Of a stretch of 64,000 bases of DNA, positions 47,601-56,415 are shown piece by piece (position 1 is the first letter of the stretch; each line of letters begins with the position of its first letter). The stretch lies in contig NZ_CP126980.1 of NCBI RefSeq assembly GCF_030252345.1, positions 7,331,501 through 7,395,500 on the forward strand. Direction: 5' to 3'. Below the pieces are notes generated by a model. That model made no database searches. It was not told the origin of the DNA and worked only from the letters and a program-made list of their open reading frames with translations. The translations under genes and the position numbers were made by a program. This stretch comes from Actinoplanes oblitus (GTDB taxonomy: Bacteria; Actinomycetota; Actinomycetes; Mycobacteriales; Micromonosporaceae).

Positions 47601-50600
47601 ATGGCAGGTGCGGCAGAGCGCGTTGCGGCTGCTGGTGTCGTTGCCAGACCCGGACGATACCGTACTCGCCCTAGTGCACCGAGGCCTGCGTGACTTCGAC
47701 GAGGATGTCCGGCGCACCGCGCTCGAACTGTTAGCCAGCCGCTGGACGGAGCTTGATGGCACTGTCACGGCGGTCCGACTCGCGGCCCGTGACGTGGATG
47801 CCTCGGTTCGTCGGTTGGCGGTCACGACGATGGCTCTCCGGTGGTCCGATCATCCGGATACGGCCGCGGTCCTTGACCTGGCGTTGCGAGATCCGGACGG
47901 CGACGTGCGAGTCACCGCGCTGACTATTCGCAGTGATCCCATCTCAGCGCCGGAAGAGTTCGCGGCCTTGCTCGGTGGTGTGGTTACGAATGATCCCACA
48001 CCCGGCGTGCGACGAGCTGCTCTGCAGCGCATGGTCGCCGACGTCCCGGAAATCTGCGAGCCGGCCCTTCGGCGCGCTATGACCGATCCGCACCACACGG
48101 TCCGCCTTGCCGCAGTCACCGCGGTGAACTCCCTCGCGCATCGCATGCCCGACGTGCTGCCGCTTGCTATCCGGCTGTGCTCTGACATCGACGATGGCGT
48201 ACGCCTCGAGGCGGTGAAAGTCGCCGCACGATTCGGTGAGGATCGCTCTGGAGTAAAAGAGCTGCTTGCTCGAATGGCGCGCGTCGAAGACCGGAACCTT
48301 CGCAGAGTCGCGATCGAGTCTGTGGCCGCTCGCTGGCCGGATGATCCGCTCACCAGGAGTATTCTTAGCGAAGGCAGGCTGGATGCGGACGCATCTATCC
48401 GACATACCGCCTATTCGATCTCTCTTATGATCGCCGACAGTGAGGCCCGACGTGCCGAGCTGCTCACTCAGGCCTGGACCGAACCTCACCCGGAGATCAG
48501 GGCACTCGCCGCCACCTTGAACCTTGCAATGACGTGCGCGGTCAGCAATAGAAATGCATCGGAGGCGTCACCACGCGAGGCCACCGGAGCGCATCGGCGC
48601 GCGCTGCTGGAGTCGGTTCTCTTAGCCAGTCACGGGGCGCACGACAGTGCAACCCTTGCTGGGGTCCTCCGCCAGGCCTGCACCGACCTGGACGGCAGCG
48701 TCCGGCTGCTCGCATACTCCGGGCTCGCGCTGCGCCGAGACACCATTCCGGGAGTCGTTGAGGACATCACTGCAGCCTGCCGGGACATGAGTTGGGAGAT
48801 CCGTGCGGCAGCACTTGCCCAGCTGTTGGCGGCGTGGCCAGAACATCCGTTGACGGTAGCCGAGCGTGAACGAGGTGTGATCAGCATCCATGATGTCGTC
48901 CGCATGATAGCTCTGGAGTCATTGTTCGTGGATCCGACCACGGCTAGCTTTCAGAGAGCTGCCATTGCCAGCCGGACCAATGACTGGAGCATTCGCGGGC
49001 TTGGCTGGAGCACGCTATGCCGGCGACACATCAGCGACCCCGGATTGCCTCGCCACATCGCCGAGACGCTCATGCATCCGCAGCAGACGATTCGGCAGGC
49101 AGCGGCTGACGCAGTCTGCGCGAGCTGGCCAGATACGCCCGTAGCGCTCAGGGCGCTGTCCGGGTTGGCTGGGGATCAACAGACATTCGTACGGATCACT
49201 GCCCTCCAGAACCTAGCCGTAGCCTGGCCAAGCCATCGGGTGCCGGCTCAGACTGCGTTTGCCGATCTGGACGCCAGCGTCGCTAGAGTCGCCTGGGATC
49301 TGTCCCGGCCTGGACGGTGGCCAGAGCTGCGTGCGGGCCTTCCATGCGACCCATCCCGGACCCCGGATTCGCTGTACCGCCTCCTCGCACTGGAAAAGTC
49401 CGTCCTCGAAGACCCCACCTCGGCATCCGCCCACGATCTCATTATTCGCGGACTCACCGACTCTGACCCCGTCGTCCGGCAAACAGCCCATCGGGCACTT
49501 ACCGTCGCCGAACTCGACCCGGCGGCACACCAGGCGATCCTCACCAAAGCGGCGCTACATCCCAACAGCGACGTCCGCTCCGCCGCTATAGAAGCACGCG
49601 CGCGCCTGCTCGACGCCAGCGAGGATGATTACCAGTTTTTTGTCAATGCATTTGCCGATACCGATGCGACCGTGCGCCTCGCTGCCTTTACTGCACTGAT
49701 TGAGCTCGCACCCCACCGCCCTGAGGCCTTCACCATAGCGTCCCAGGCGGTTGCGGACCCGAGCTATCCGGTGCGCGTAGCCGCCCTCCGCCTGGTGGTT
49801 ACTTATTGGGGCGGCGGTCGCCGAACTGTTCCTATCCTCGAGCGCACTTGCTGCGACCCGGATGAGGACGTGCGGCGGGCATCACTTGAGGGACTCGTTT
49901 TACTTCAACCCTCGAGCGCTGCCACCACCGTCGCGGTCCGGGCCGCCCACACGGATCCAAACGTCACCGTACATTACTTCCTGCAAGACCTCGAGAAAAA
50001 GCTGCAGGTAGACGAACAGAAAATCTCTTCGCAAAGGTCGCCAACCGCGCCCGAAAGCCGTATCTCTCGAATCTTTGAATTGAGGCGGCTATGCAACACC
50101 AGCACGAACGACGCGAAGGCCCGCGAGTTCGTTCTGGTTACATTGAATCATGCAGACTGGTTAACGAGGCGAGTCGGACTTGATGCGCTCACTTGGCTTT
50201 GGCCGGACGCCCCTGAAACAGACGAACTTCTATCTAGTGCACTATCGGACGAGGAGGCATTGATTCGCCACGTAGCCTACGCAAGAATAGTCCAACGCAA
50301 TCCAGGCTCGGACACAACGCTAGAGATTCTGGGCGATGCGCTCAACGATCCCTCCGAGTGGATTCGCCGAGGCGCCATCTCATGGCTTGCCCTGTGGACA
50401 GCCCACGAACGAGTTCACGAGCTGCTGATTAGCGCCTCGAGAGATCCGGATTCATGGGCGGTAGTTCTAGCAACTAAGGCACTGGCTGCCAGGTGGCCGG
50501 ATGCGGACACCACACACGCAGCGGTATCACGCTGCGGCTGCTCCGTATTTGATATAGGCCAAGAAATTTTGACACGACTGGCATCTACAGATGCCAGTCT

Positions 50601-51177
50601 GAAGTACTTAACGAAGGACGGGCTTGCGGCCTTAGCCGTCAGCGGTTCAGACCGAGCAACGGTCGTGCTGGCGAATCAGTGGGCAGACAATCCAGCTATA
50701 GCCCACCTTCTCCGACGCCTGTGGGACCAAAAAGATCACGCCACTCGCGCGGCGATATTGCAGGTGATGGTCCAGCGCCAGCAGGACGACCCGCAAGCTC
50801 GCAGGCTTATCGATAAAGCATTGAGCGACCCATGCTCGGGCGTCAGAAGCATCGCATTCGAATCCCTCTGGGCTTCCAAGCAATTCAGCAAGGACAAAAT
50901 CCAGCTGGCTTTGCAGGACGATGAGCGGGAGATCCGCTATACTGCGCTAATCGCCAAAGCAATCTCTCAAAAATGGTCACTAACCCCGGCAGATGGCATT
51001 GCAGCAATGGCGCACGCAACTACGCCATACGAAGGCTACGATATCTTCTCATTCGTAGCACCCCAAGCTACCGCCGCCAACTGGAGCAAAAGCGAAATAC
51101 TCGAAGCCTGGGACGCGGCATCGATGGTAAACTCGTTTCAACGTTCTTGGCTGGATTGGTACCTGGAAAGAGCCTGA
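44656..51177 (+). CDS. DUF4062-NACHT-HEAT-repeat STAND NTPase (2173 residues), likely antiviral or conflict protein
   Basis: Single uninterrupted ORF, GTG start coupled to the small gene upstream. Residues 1-35 carry the GDRSVGSAAGWVITGDRN repeat. Residues ~54-150 are a DUF4062 domain (RVYLSSTVSDLRECRAEI, SADLYIGVQAWRYG, TELEYEAAG), a TIR/nucleotide-transferase-like fold seen at the front of NLR-like proteins. A NACHT ATPase follows: Walker A G328-DPGAGKST (K334), Walker B LFDGLDE (D415 to E419), sensor-like ARVIVTSRS. From ~835 to the end there are dozens of ~30-40-residue HEAT-type repeats with the pattern D..VRR.A...L...W. This is NLR-like: effector, switch, sensor. Similar bacterial NACHT proteins defend against phage. 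The last kilobase is A+T-richer than the rest. Confidence 0.85.
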   Translation: MTEPAGQVHGDRSVGSAAGWVITGDRNIVVSMDGHVRPGAADGSDAETGSARPRVYLSSTVSDLRECRAEIRVALQQMGLDEAIMGAYAEQEDRPLDRCLADLCSADLYIGVQAWRYGPIPDGQERSVTELEYEAAGEAGLTRLIFVLDAEAHWAPALMDLHAIGPVTEFRERLQREHSCVQFSSASDLRAKASEAVAVWLRSRSVSWQSPYPSAVGEWNAYAARLIQQYRRLDLEALTPPDRDENLQIALRDVFVEPDVREEIPTAELPKEIQRRLEVAAETDIPDLPRGLDRALLEQMRDSRRKGRARPAFEALTAPVTRTCVVLGDPGAGKSTLARYLVLALAEGRTEGPLQHLAGWRPILIELRDYAVNSAEYETFPAYLNYLKRTEELGLDERTIESYLRDDGRVLVLFDGLDEVFNPRLREVVCRRIAGFAARFPKARVIVTSRSVGYRQRVLTDAGFAHYSVQDLTPVKIDTFLQRWYELVLGDRPAVAASRRERLGQAITESAPIRELAGNPLLLTILAIIGKHQELPRERWKVYDHAAGVLVQHWDVNKHLFDQDIEALAMREDDKKDLLRRLAIRMQAGSHGSAGNNLTDSDLAAEIKGYLQDRFLYEPGAADRIADAMMRQLRERNFIFARYGPRVYGFVHRALLDFFAASEIVTRFEKSRSLSENELIGQVFGERKEDPAWTEVLRLIAGMVDATVAGRIVDSLLNSPGSYRSSALDRRPPAAVALAAQCIAEIRNVNAAAGPAERTLEAVIDLIRTPDRSFDGDGRLKLLEKSIVPSLKSVAGWPGRDRILDWFVAQGQFTIAAPAAKVAARLVSALFPEDQPVRDLMHANAYGSIPEQREAALHALHAAWENDDDTVRALADARYDPSPSVRRSSLELLLTRWPQRAETHIVLQHGLYDHDSTVRRAAIEGLAQCGEAFPEAFSTVARALRSDAAHNVRVAAASTIASTWPAEPEVTPLLNSACDDPAWQVRQSALRLLVSLPDPDDTVLALVHRGLRDFDEDVRRTALELLASRWTELDGTVTAVRLAARDVDASVRRLAVTTMALRWSDHPDTAAVLDLALRDPDGDVRVTALTIRSDPISAPEEFAALLGGVVTNDPTPGVRRAALQRMVADVPEICEPALRRAMTDPHHTVRLAAVTAVNSLAHRMPDVLPLAIRLCSDIDDGVRLEAVKVAARFGEDRSGVKELLARMARVEDRNLRRVAIESVAARWPDDPLTRSILSEGRLDADASIRHTAYSISLMIADSEARRAELLTQAWTEPHPEIRALAATLNLAMTCAVSNRNASEASPREATGAHRRALLESVLLASHGAHDSATLAGVLRQACTDLDGSVRLLAYSGLALRRDTIPGVVEDITAACRDMSWEIRAAALAQLLAAWPEHPLTVAERERGVISIHDVVRMIALESLFVDPTTASFQRAAIASRTNDWSIRGLGWSTLCRRHISDPGLPRHIAETLMHPQQTIRQAAADAVCASWPDTPVALRALSGLAGDQQTFVRITALQNLAVAWPSHRVPAQTAFADLDASVARVAWDLSRPGRWPELRAGLPCDPSRTPDSLYRLLALEKSVLEDPTSASAHDLIIRGLTDSDPVVRQTAHRALTVAELDPAAHQAILTKAALHPNSDVRSAAIEARARLLDASEDDYQFFVNAFADTDATVRLAAFTALIELAPHRPEAFTIASQAVADPSYPVRVAALRLVVTYWGGGRRTVPILERTCCDPDEDVRRASLEGLVLLQPSSAATTVAVRAAHTDPNVTVHYFLQDLEKKLQVDEQKISSQRSPTAPESRISRIFELRRLCNTSTNDAKAREFVLVTLNHADWLTRRVGLDALTWLWPDAPETDELLSSALSDEEALIRHVAYARIVQRNPGSDTTLEILGDALNDPSEWIRRGAISWLALWTAHERVHELLISASRDPDSWAVVLATKALAARWPDADTTHAAVSRCGCSVFDIGQEILTRLASTDASLKYLTKDGLAALAVSGSDRATVVLANQWADNPAIAHLLRRLWDQKDHATRAAILQVMVQRQQDDPQARRLIDKALSDPCSGVRSIAFESLWASKQFSKDKIQLALQDDEREIRYTALIAKAISQKWSLTPADGIAAMAHATTPYEGYDIFSFVAPQATAANWSKSEILEAWDAASMVNSFQRSWLDWYLERA

Positions 51178-51222
51178 ACCCTTGCAGTCGCTACAGAGGT
51201 TGAAAGGCTGAGGTTCGCGTCG

Positions 51223-52298
51223 TCACGGTAGTTCCGGGTCGAGGGTCATGCCGGTGTTGGCGAAGAACCCGGCGAGGAGATCGGTTTGTTGCTGACAGGC
51301 GCGTAGGCGTTGTCTGACCAGGTCAGCGAGGTGGTCGACGCCGTGGGCGGCGATGTTGGTCAGGCCGCGTTTCATCCAGCGCCAGACGCCTTCGGTGGGG
51401 TTGAGGTCGGGCGCGTAAGACGGCAGGCGGATCACGGTGAGCCATTTCCGGGCCGCGATCAGGGCGTGCATGCGGCGGCTGACATGCGTGTTGAGGTTGT
51501 CCCAGATCAGCACGATCGGCGCCTGCAGCCGTTGGTGGGCCTGGTCGAGGAAGGCGATGTAGTCGTCCTCGCTGAAGCTGCCGCGTTCGCCTTTGCGTCC
51601 ACGGTGCAGTTCGTGCGCCACATCAGCCGGCCGCGCTGTCCGGGCTGCGCAGGCATACCAGGCCGGCGGCCGAGATCCGGCCGGAGCCCTTGCCAGACAC
51701 CTCGACTACCGGTGTCCGGCCGCGCCGGGCCCAGGTCTGCTCACCGGCGGCCGCAGCACCTGGCCTGCCTCGTCCTGGAAGCAGATCCACGCGCCGCGGG
51801 CCGCGGGCCGCGGGCCGCCGCTAACCCCTTACCGACGGCCACCGCCTGCGGTACCAGCCGGCGATCGCCTCCGGGTCCCGCTCGATCGACCGGCGGGTCG
51901 GGACCTGCTGGCTGTAGCCCATCCGGTGCAGCAGGTACGACACACCGCGCAGCGTGTAGGTGACCGCGAAACGGCGTTCGATGACCTCGACGATCCGCGC
52001 GAGGGTCCAGCCAGCCATGGACCAAGGGACCTTCATCGAGGATGTCCGCGAGTTGTTTCTGCTGGCCAGTAGAGAGTTTGCAGTCGGAGCCGCCCGGGCC
52101 GGCCGACGTCAGGGCAGCGGTGCCGCCCGCCGCCCATTTCCGCCGCCACTGCCGAACGGACTTCTTAGAAACCCGCAGCTCAGCCGCGATCTGCGGGGTC
52201 GGTCGGGACTCTTCGAACAAGGACGCGGCCTGAATCCGGACCTTCTCACGCCGGACCCGGGCTGCCGCGTTCATGCCACCACCAGCCGGATACGTCAT
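51223..52298 (-). pseudogene. IS630-family transposase, frameshifted
   Basis: Pieces of one transposase are spread over several frames. The helix-turn-helix front (QAASLFEESRPTPQIAAELR, SVRQWRRKWAAGGTAAL) is in one frame from 52298 to ~52035. The middle (IVEVIERRFAVTYTLRGVSY, LLHRMGYSQQVPTRRSIER) is in a second frame. The catalytic block WICFQDEAGQVLRPP and the C-terminal LIWDNLNTHVSRRMHALIAA, SYAPDLNPTEGVWRWMKRG follow in further frames. DDE residues can still be seen, but at least two shifts separate them. One shift coincides with a 7-bp tandem repeat, CGCGGGC three times at 51795-51815. It is almost certainly inactive. Confidence 0.75.
51795..51815. repeat. 7-bp tandem repeat (CGCGGGC x3) inside the dead transposase
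   Basis: Three exact head-to-tail copies of CGCGGGC. The unit is not a multiple of three, so gain or loss of one copy changes the reading frame. It lies where the transposase frame breaks between the PSVRG segment and the WICFQDEAG segment. Confidence 0.8.
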
Positions 52299-52308
52299 AT
52301 CTCCGACC

Positions 52309-52482
52309 TACCGAACCGTCAAAGGCGTGACCTCCGCCTTCGACGCCGTGACCGCCGGACTGAGTTTGCCGTTCAGCTCCGGACCGGTCGAGGGCAACGT
52401 CAACCGGATCAAGGTGATCGAGCGACAGATGTACGGCCGAGCCGGCTTCGACCTACTCCGCAAACGAGTCCTGCTCGCCTAA
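52309..52482 (+). pseudogene. C-terminal fragment of an ISL3-family transposase
   Basis: About 57 residues ending in a stop read GLSLPFSSGPVEGNVNRIKV, IERQMYGRAGFDLLRKRVLL. This is the conserved C-terminal end of ISL3 (IS204/IS1001/IS1096) transposases, whose usual form is VEGNVNRIK...KRQMYGRA...LLR.R. Everything upstream of it is gone, cut by the IS630 remnant. It is a clear remnant. Confidence 0.8.
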
Positions 52483-52505
52483 TGAAACCTAGCTGATCAT
52501 GTTCA

Positions 52506-52883
52506 TCAATCGAAGGTGAGGCTCACGGACGGCTCAACAGACCGGAGGATGCCCCAGTCCCCGCTCATCTCCCAGGCGGGCTCGCCGTCCCAGACCACAT
52601 GGGCTACCACGTCAACGTTCCCGAAGTCCGAATCGCCCGAGGCGTCGGTCGCGGCCGGCAGCTCAGAACGATCCAGTCGGAGTTTCCTGCTGGAAACCGA
52701 GAGCCGCGCTGGTCGGTAGCAGTGCTGCTCACCAGGCGCAGGCGGCTGATACAGAGGATGACTCGGGGTCAGGACTGCGTCCAGTTGGAAGGCGACATCG
52801 CGCTCCGTGGACGCAATTCCCAGCACCCATGAGTCCTCGAGATAGACATCGGCGAGGTCTGGGAAGGCCTCTTGGTACTCCAT
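52506..52883 (-). CDS. Conserved-looking hypothetical protein, 125 residues
   Basis: I set the start at ATG 52883 (MEYQEAFPDLADVYLEDSWV); the frame extends to ATG 52907. The sequence alternates acidic, aromatic and hydrophobic residues, in beta-rich stretches (WVLGIASTERDVAFQLDAVL, DVVAHVVWDGEPAWEMSGDW), with no membrane segment or motif. It resembles small cytosolic proteins found as orphans or immunity proteins in actinobacterial accessory regions. It lies alone between transposon remnants. No function assigned. Confidence 0.55.
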   Translation of the reverse strand: MEYQEAFPDLADVYLEDSWVLGIASTERDVAFQLDAVLTPSHPLYQPPAPGEQHCYRPARLSVSSRKLRLDRSELPAATDASGDSDFGNVDVVAHVVWDGEPAWEMSGDWGILRSVEPSVSLTFD

Positions 52884-52997
52884 CACAGCAGTATGTCGCC
52901 CGGCCACCCGTTCACAGAACGCGCCTGGCGTTCATCAACTTGAAGATCGATCACTCTTCACGGGACAGAACCCGGAACTCGCGAACAAAACCACGGG

Positions 52998-53291
52998 GTC
53001 CACACCGCACTCGGAGACACCGGCGCCGCCCTGCAGTCCGCTGCGGCGGTCAACCCCGCCCAGCTGCCGACGGTCGAGCGGTACGGCCGGTACCTGGTCG
53101 ACACCGCCCGCGCGTGGGCGGCGCACGGCCGGGCTGACAAAGCCGCGAACGCGTTGCTCGCCGCGCACCGGCACGCCCCGGAAGAGGTCAACCGGGCCAG
53201 CGTCCGAGAACTCGTCACCACTTTGCTGTACTCGCCGACCCCAACGCCGGCGCCGCTGCGGCGCCTCGCCGGGCACATCGGCATTCGCTAA
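52998..53291 (+). pseudogene. C-terminal fragment of an XRE-type regulator with TPR-like tail
   Basis: The plus-strand frame reads GVHTALGDTGAALQSAAAVN, LPTVERYGRYLVDTARAWAA, HGRADKAANALLAAHRHAPE, ending with RRLAGHIGIR and a stop. This is the TPR-like end common to actinobacterial Xre-family regulators (ALxxTG-type helices, final LRRLAxxxG). A stop at 52941 and no start codon with RBS show the N-terminal DNA-binding part is missing. It is a gene remnant in the insertion-rich segment. Confidence 0.6.
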
Positions 53292-53555
53292 CCGCGCTAA
53301 GGCGTGTTTCAAAGGAACTTGGTGCAGGGGGCGGCCGCGGCCTGTCGGTTCACGCCTGCCGGCTGCGGTATCCGACTGCCCCACACCGACCGGTCACCGA
53401 GAGCGTCCAGCACCGGGCCGCTGAACCCAAGCGGCATTCAAGAGCCGGCCCGGCTCAACAGCTCGCCCAAGCGCGGCAACAGCCGGTCGAAATCATTCGG
53501 TCAGGTAGAGAACGTCAATGGGCGAAGCCTGCCGAAGTCCCTGCAAAAGGTCTTA

Positions 53556-54453
53556 AAGCTCCTAACACGATCTGCTGAATCGATGTTGATCAGCGTTGCG
53601 AGGTAAAGATCATTCTCGTTCGGTCGTCGTGAGCAAGGCGTGGGTCATCGGTGACGAGTTGTGGAAGCTGATCGAGCCGGTACTACCGCCGTGGCCGGCG
53701 AAGTCGCCGGGTCCGCGGCCGGTCCCGGACCGGCTGTGCCTGCAAGGCATCCTGTTCGTGCTGCACACCGGGAGCGGCTGGGAGGACCTGCCGCAGGAAC
53801 TCGGCTTCGGCTCCGGAATGACCTGCTGGCGACGGCTGCAACGCTGGACTGAGGCCGGGGTGTTCGACCAGGTCCACCGCATACTGCTCGCCAAGCTGAA
53901 CGCAGCGAACCGGATCGACTGGTCGAGAGCGGCGATGGACGCCAGTCACATCGACGCGAAAAAGGGGGTGCCGGGACAGGCCCGTCGCCGGTCAACCGCG
54001 GCAAACCCGGCTCGAAACACCACCTGATCTGTGACGGCAACGGCACCCCGATCTACGTGCTGACCAGCGGCGCGAACGTTCCCGACATCAAACGCGCCCT
54101 CGACCTGCTCGACTGCTACCCGCCGATCGCCGGACGCCCGGGCCGCCCTCGGCGGCGCTTCGCGACCCTGCTGGCCGACAAGGCCTACAGCAGCGCGGCA
54201 TTCCGTCAGGCCTGCCGCGAACGCGGCACCGAGCCGATCATCCCGAGGCCCAAAACCCCCGGGATCAAAGGTCTGGGCAGACTGCGCTACGTCGTCGAGC
54301 AGACCTTCGCCCTGCTCCACCAGTTCCGCCGGCTCGCCGTGCGCTGGGAACGCCGACTCGACATCCACGACGGCTTCGTCAGCCTCGCCTGCGTCCTGAT
54401 CTGCTGGCGCCGCCTGATCAACTGGACCCACTAAGAGATCGTGTTAGGGACTT
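53556..54453 (+). mobile_element. Complete IS5-type (IS427-like) insertion sequence, 898 bp
   Basis: 18-bp terminal inverted repeats: left AAGCTCCTAACACGATCT (53556-53573), right AGATCGTGTTAGGGACTT (54436-54453), matching at 16 of 18 positions. They are flanked by a TTA direct repeat (53553-53555 and 54454-54456), as expected for a TNA-type target duplication. The element is fully contained, has intact ends, and encodes a two-frame transposase. It is the only complete insertion sequence in the window and looks recent. Confidence 0.88.
53629..54434 (+). CDS. IS5-type transposase in two overlapping frames (probable -1 frameshift)
   Basis: Frame 1 runs to 54027, frame 2 to 54434. Frame 1 carries the N-terminal part (WVIGDELWKLIEPVLPPWPA, RLCLQGILFVLHTGSGWEDL, MTCWRRLQRWTEAGVFDQVH) and the first catalytic aspartate in AAMDASHIDAKK. 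Frame 2 carries the rest (GSKHHLICDGNGTPIYVLTS, LLADKAYSSAAFR, YVVEQTFALLHQFRRLAVRW with the catalytic Glu). They overlap at an A5G5 run (GCGAAAAAGGGGGTG, ~53958), where a -1 slip would fuse them. This layout is usual for IS427-group elements. The start is GTG 53629. Confidence 0.85.
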
Positions 54454-54456
54454 TTA

Positions 54457-54802
54457 GTGACGCAACTCTGTCATGCGCTTGTTGGGCTTGCAGCGACGCT
54501 CGAAGCTGCGCCAGCGGCGAATGGCCACGTCGGCAAGCTGGCCAGCCATCACTGGGTCCCACTCCAACTCGACAACAACTGCATCACGCAGCGCCGTGCG
54601 GACGTTACTGGCCGAATGGCCGCGGATGCTGGCGCCGGAGATCGCCCGGCGGGTCGGCGGGCCAAGTTCGCTGAGCCCGTTGAAAAAGTTGCTGACCCAG
54701 ATCCGGCCGGAGTGCTGGGGGCAGGCGATCTCTAATCAGGTTTCTACCGGGACCGACGAAGAACGCCGCCAGGTTCCTTGCCCCCAGCTTGCCCCCAAAC
54801 GC
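54457..54802 (+). pseudogene. Likely IS21-type transposase fragment between the IS5 element and tRNA-Pro
   Basis: Within this 346-bp stretch one plus-strand frame reads VRTLLAEWPRMLAPEIARRV, LSPLKKLLTQIRPE, which resembles the N-terminal helix-turn-helix part of IS21 IstA proteins (WPxMPATVIAERxG...LRP). Upstream and downstream of it the frame is uninformative. Similarity is partial, so the family is tentative. No intact gene lies here. Confidence 0.4.
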
Positions 54803-54842
54803 AAAACGGCACTTGCCCCGCGACTAGCGGAATAAGTGCCGT
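54803..54842 (-). terminator. Rho-independent terminator of tRNA-Pro
   Basis: A 9-bp perfect stem (ACGGCACTT at 54806-54814 with AAGTGCCGT at 54834-54842) with a 19-nt loop. Read on the minus strand it is followed directly by TTTT. It begins 8 nt after the 3' end of the tRNA gene and so ends the tRNA transcript. It is also the first sequence on the chromosomal side of the mobile region. Confidence 0.75.
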
Positions 54843-54850
54843 GACCTGCG

Positions 54851-54924
<74 letters not shown>

Positions 54925-54975
54925 ATCCCGCCCCGAACCTCAGCCCGGCGCGACATCTCCTACAGACTACCAACC

Positions 54976-56415
54976 TCACCCGTGAGCTTTTCCGCGGCCC
55001 CCCGGCCCGGTCTTCTTCCGCGGCTTCACCGACAGCTCGATCGGCGTCCCCTCGAAGCCGAACTCCTCCCGGAGCTTGCGCTCGATGAAGCGCAGGTACC
55101 CCGCGTCGAACGGCCCGGTCGTGAAGAGGACGAAGCGCGGCGGCGCCACGCCCGCCTGGGTCACGAACAGCGCCCGGGGGGCGCGGCCGCCCCGGACCGG
55201 GTGCGGTGTGGCCTGGGTGAGGGCGGTGAGCCACTGGTTGAGGGCACCGGTCGGGATCCGCTGCTCCCACGAGGCCAGGGCGCGACGGACCGCGGGGGCG
55301 ATCTTGTCCACCGCCCGGCCGGTCTTGGCCGAGATGTTGACGCGGACCGCCCAGGTCACCCGTTTGAGGTCGCGGTCGATCTCCTTGTCCAGGTAGAACC
55401 GGCGGTCGGCGTCGACCAGGTCCCACTTGTTGAAGGCGATCACCAGCGCGCGGCCCGACTCGATGACCTGGGTGATCACCCGCTGGTCCTGCTCGCTGAT
55501 CACCTCGCCGGAGTCGAGCAGCACGACCGCCACCTCGGCCGCCTCGACGGCGCCGGCGGTGCGCAGCGACGCGTAGTACTCGGTGCCGGACGCCTGGTGG
55601 ACGCGTTTGCGCAGGCCCGCCGTGTCGACCAGCTGCCAGATCTCGCCGTCCATCTCGACCAGGCTGTCCACCGGGTCGACGGTGGTGCCGGCGACCGAGT
55701 CGACGACCGCCCGCTCCTCGTTGGCGAGGCGGTTGAGCAGGCTGGACTTGCCCACGTTGGGGCGGCCGACCAGGGCGATCCGGCGGGGACCGCGCGGGCC
55801 GCCCTCGACCACCGGCGGGGTCGGCGGCAGCGCGTCCAGGATCAGGTCGAGCAGGTCGCCGGAGCCGCGGCCGTGCAGCGCGGAGATCGGGTGCGGTTCG
55901 CCGAGGCCGAGCGACCACAGCGACACCGCCTCGAGCTCGAGGTTCTGGTTGTCGGCCTTGTTGGCGATCAGGATGACCGGCTTGTGGCTGCGCCGCAGCA
56001 TCTTCACGGCGGCCTCGTCGACGTCGGTGGCGCCGACCGTCACGTCGACGACGAAGATCACCACGTCGGCGGTCTGCACCGCGATCTCGGCCTGTGCGGC
56101 GATGGCGGCGGCGCGATCCTTGGCGTCCGGTTCCCAGCCGCCGGTGTCGACGACGGTGAACCGCCGGCCGTTCCACTGGGCGTCGTAGGGCACCCGGTCA
56201 CGGGTCACCCCGGCGACGTCCTCGACCACCGCCTGGCGGCGGCCGATGATGCGGTTGACCAGCGTCGATTTGCCGACGTTGGGACGGCCCACGACGGCGA
56301 CAACCGGCGCCGGGCCAGAGAGGGAGTCCTCGGCGGAGGAGTCCTCTGACGAGGGGGCGAAGTCGAACCCGCCCTCGAAGTCGTTGATGTCGAGGCCGGC
56401 GGGAAACTCAGTCAC
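54976..56415 (-). CDS. der: Ribosome-assembly GTPase Der (EngA)
   Basis: 479 residues. Two tandem GTPase domains, each with GRPNVGKS(T/S) P-loop (first at ~42-50, second around residue 215), DTGG/DTAG G3 motifs, and NKAD/NKWD G4 motifs, followed by the KH-like C-terminal domain ([20 protein letters not shown]) and a basic tail. Der binds the 50S subunit and is essential for its assembly. The actinobacterial N-terminus is extended and acidic ([15 protein letters not shown]). The start is GTG, overlapping the cmk stop by four bases: the conserved cmk-der pair. Confidence 0.97.
   Translation of the reverse strand: MTEFPAGLDINDFEGGFDFAPSSEDSSAEDSLSGPAPVVAVVGRPNVGKSTLVNRIIGRRQAVVEDVAGVTRDRVPYDAQWNGRRFTVVDTGGWEPDAKDRAAAIAAQAEIAVQTADVVIFVVDVTVGATDVDEAAVKMLRRSHKPVILIANKADNQNLELEAVSLWSLGLGEPHPISALHGRGSGDLLDLILDALPPTPPVVEGGPRGPRRIALVGRPNVGKSSLLNRLANEERAVVDSVAGTTVDPVDSLVEMDGEIWQLVDTAGLRKRVHQASGTEYYASLRTAGAVEAAEVAVVLLDSGEVISEQDQRVITQVIESGRALVIAFNKWDLVDADRRFYLDKEIDRDLKRVTWAVRVNISAKTGRAVDKIAPAVRRALASWEQRIPTGALNQWLTALTQATPHPVRGGRAPRALFVTQAGVAPPRFVLFTTGPFDAGYLRFIERKLREEFGFEGTPIELSVKPRKKTGPGGRGKAHG

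Noticed and set aside
44656..51177. The giant ORF as an assembly artefact or fusion of several genes
   Set aside because: The frame is intact for 6.5 kb with a consistent HEAT-type pattern and shows no internal start clusters or stop codons.
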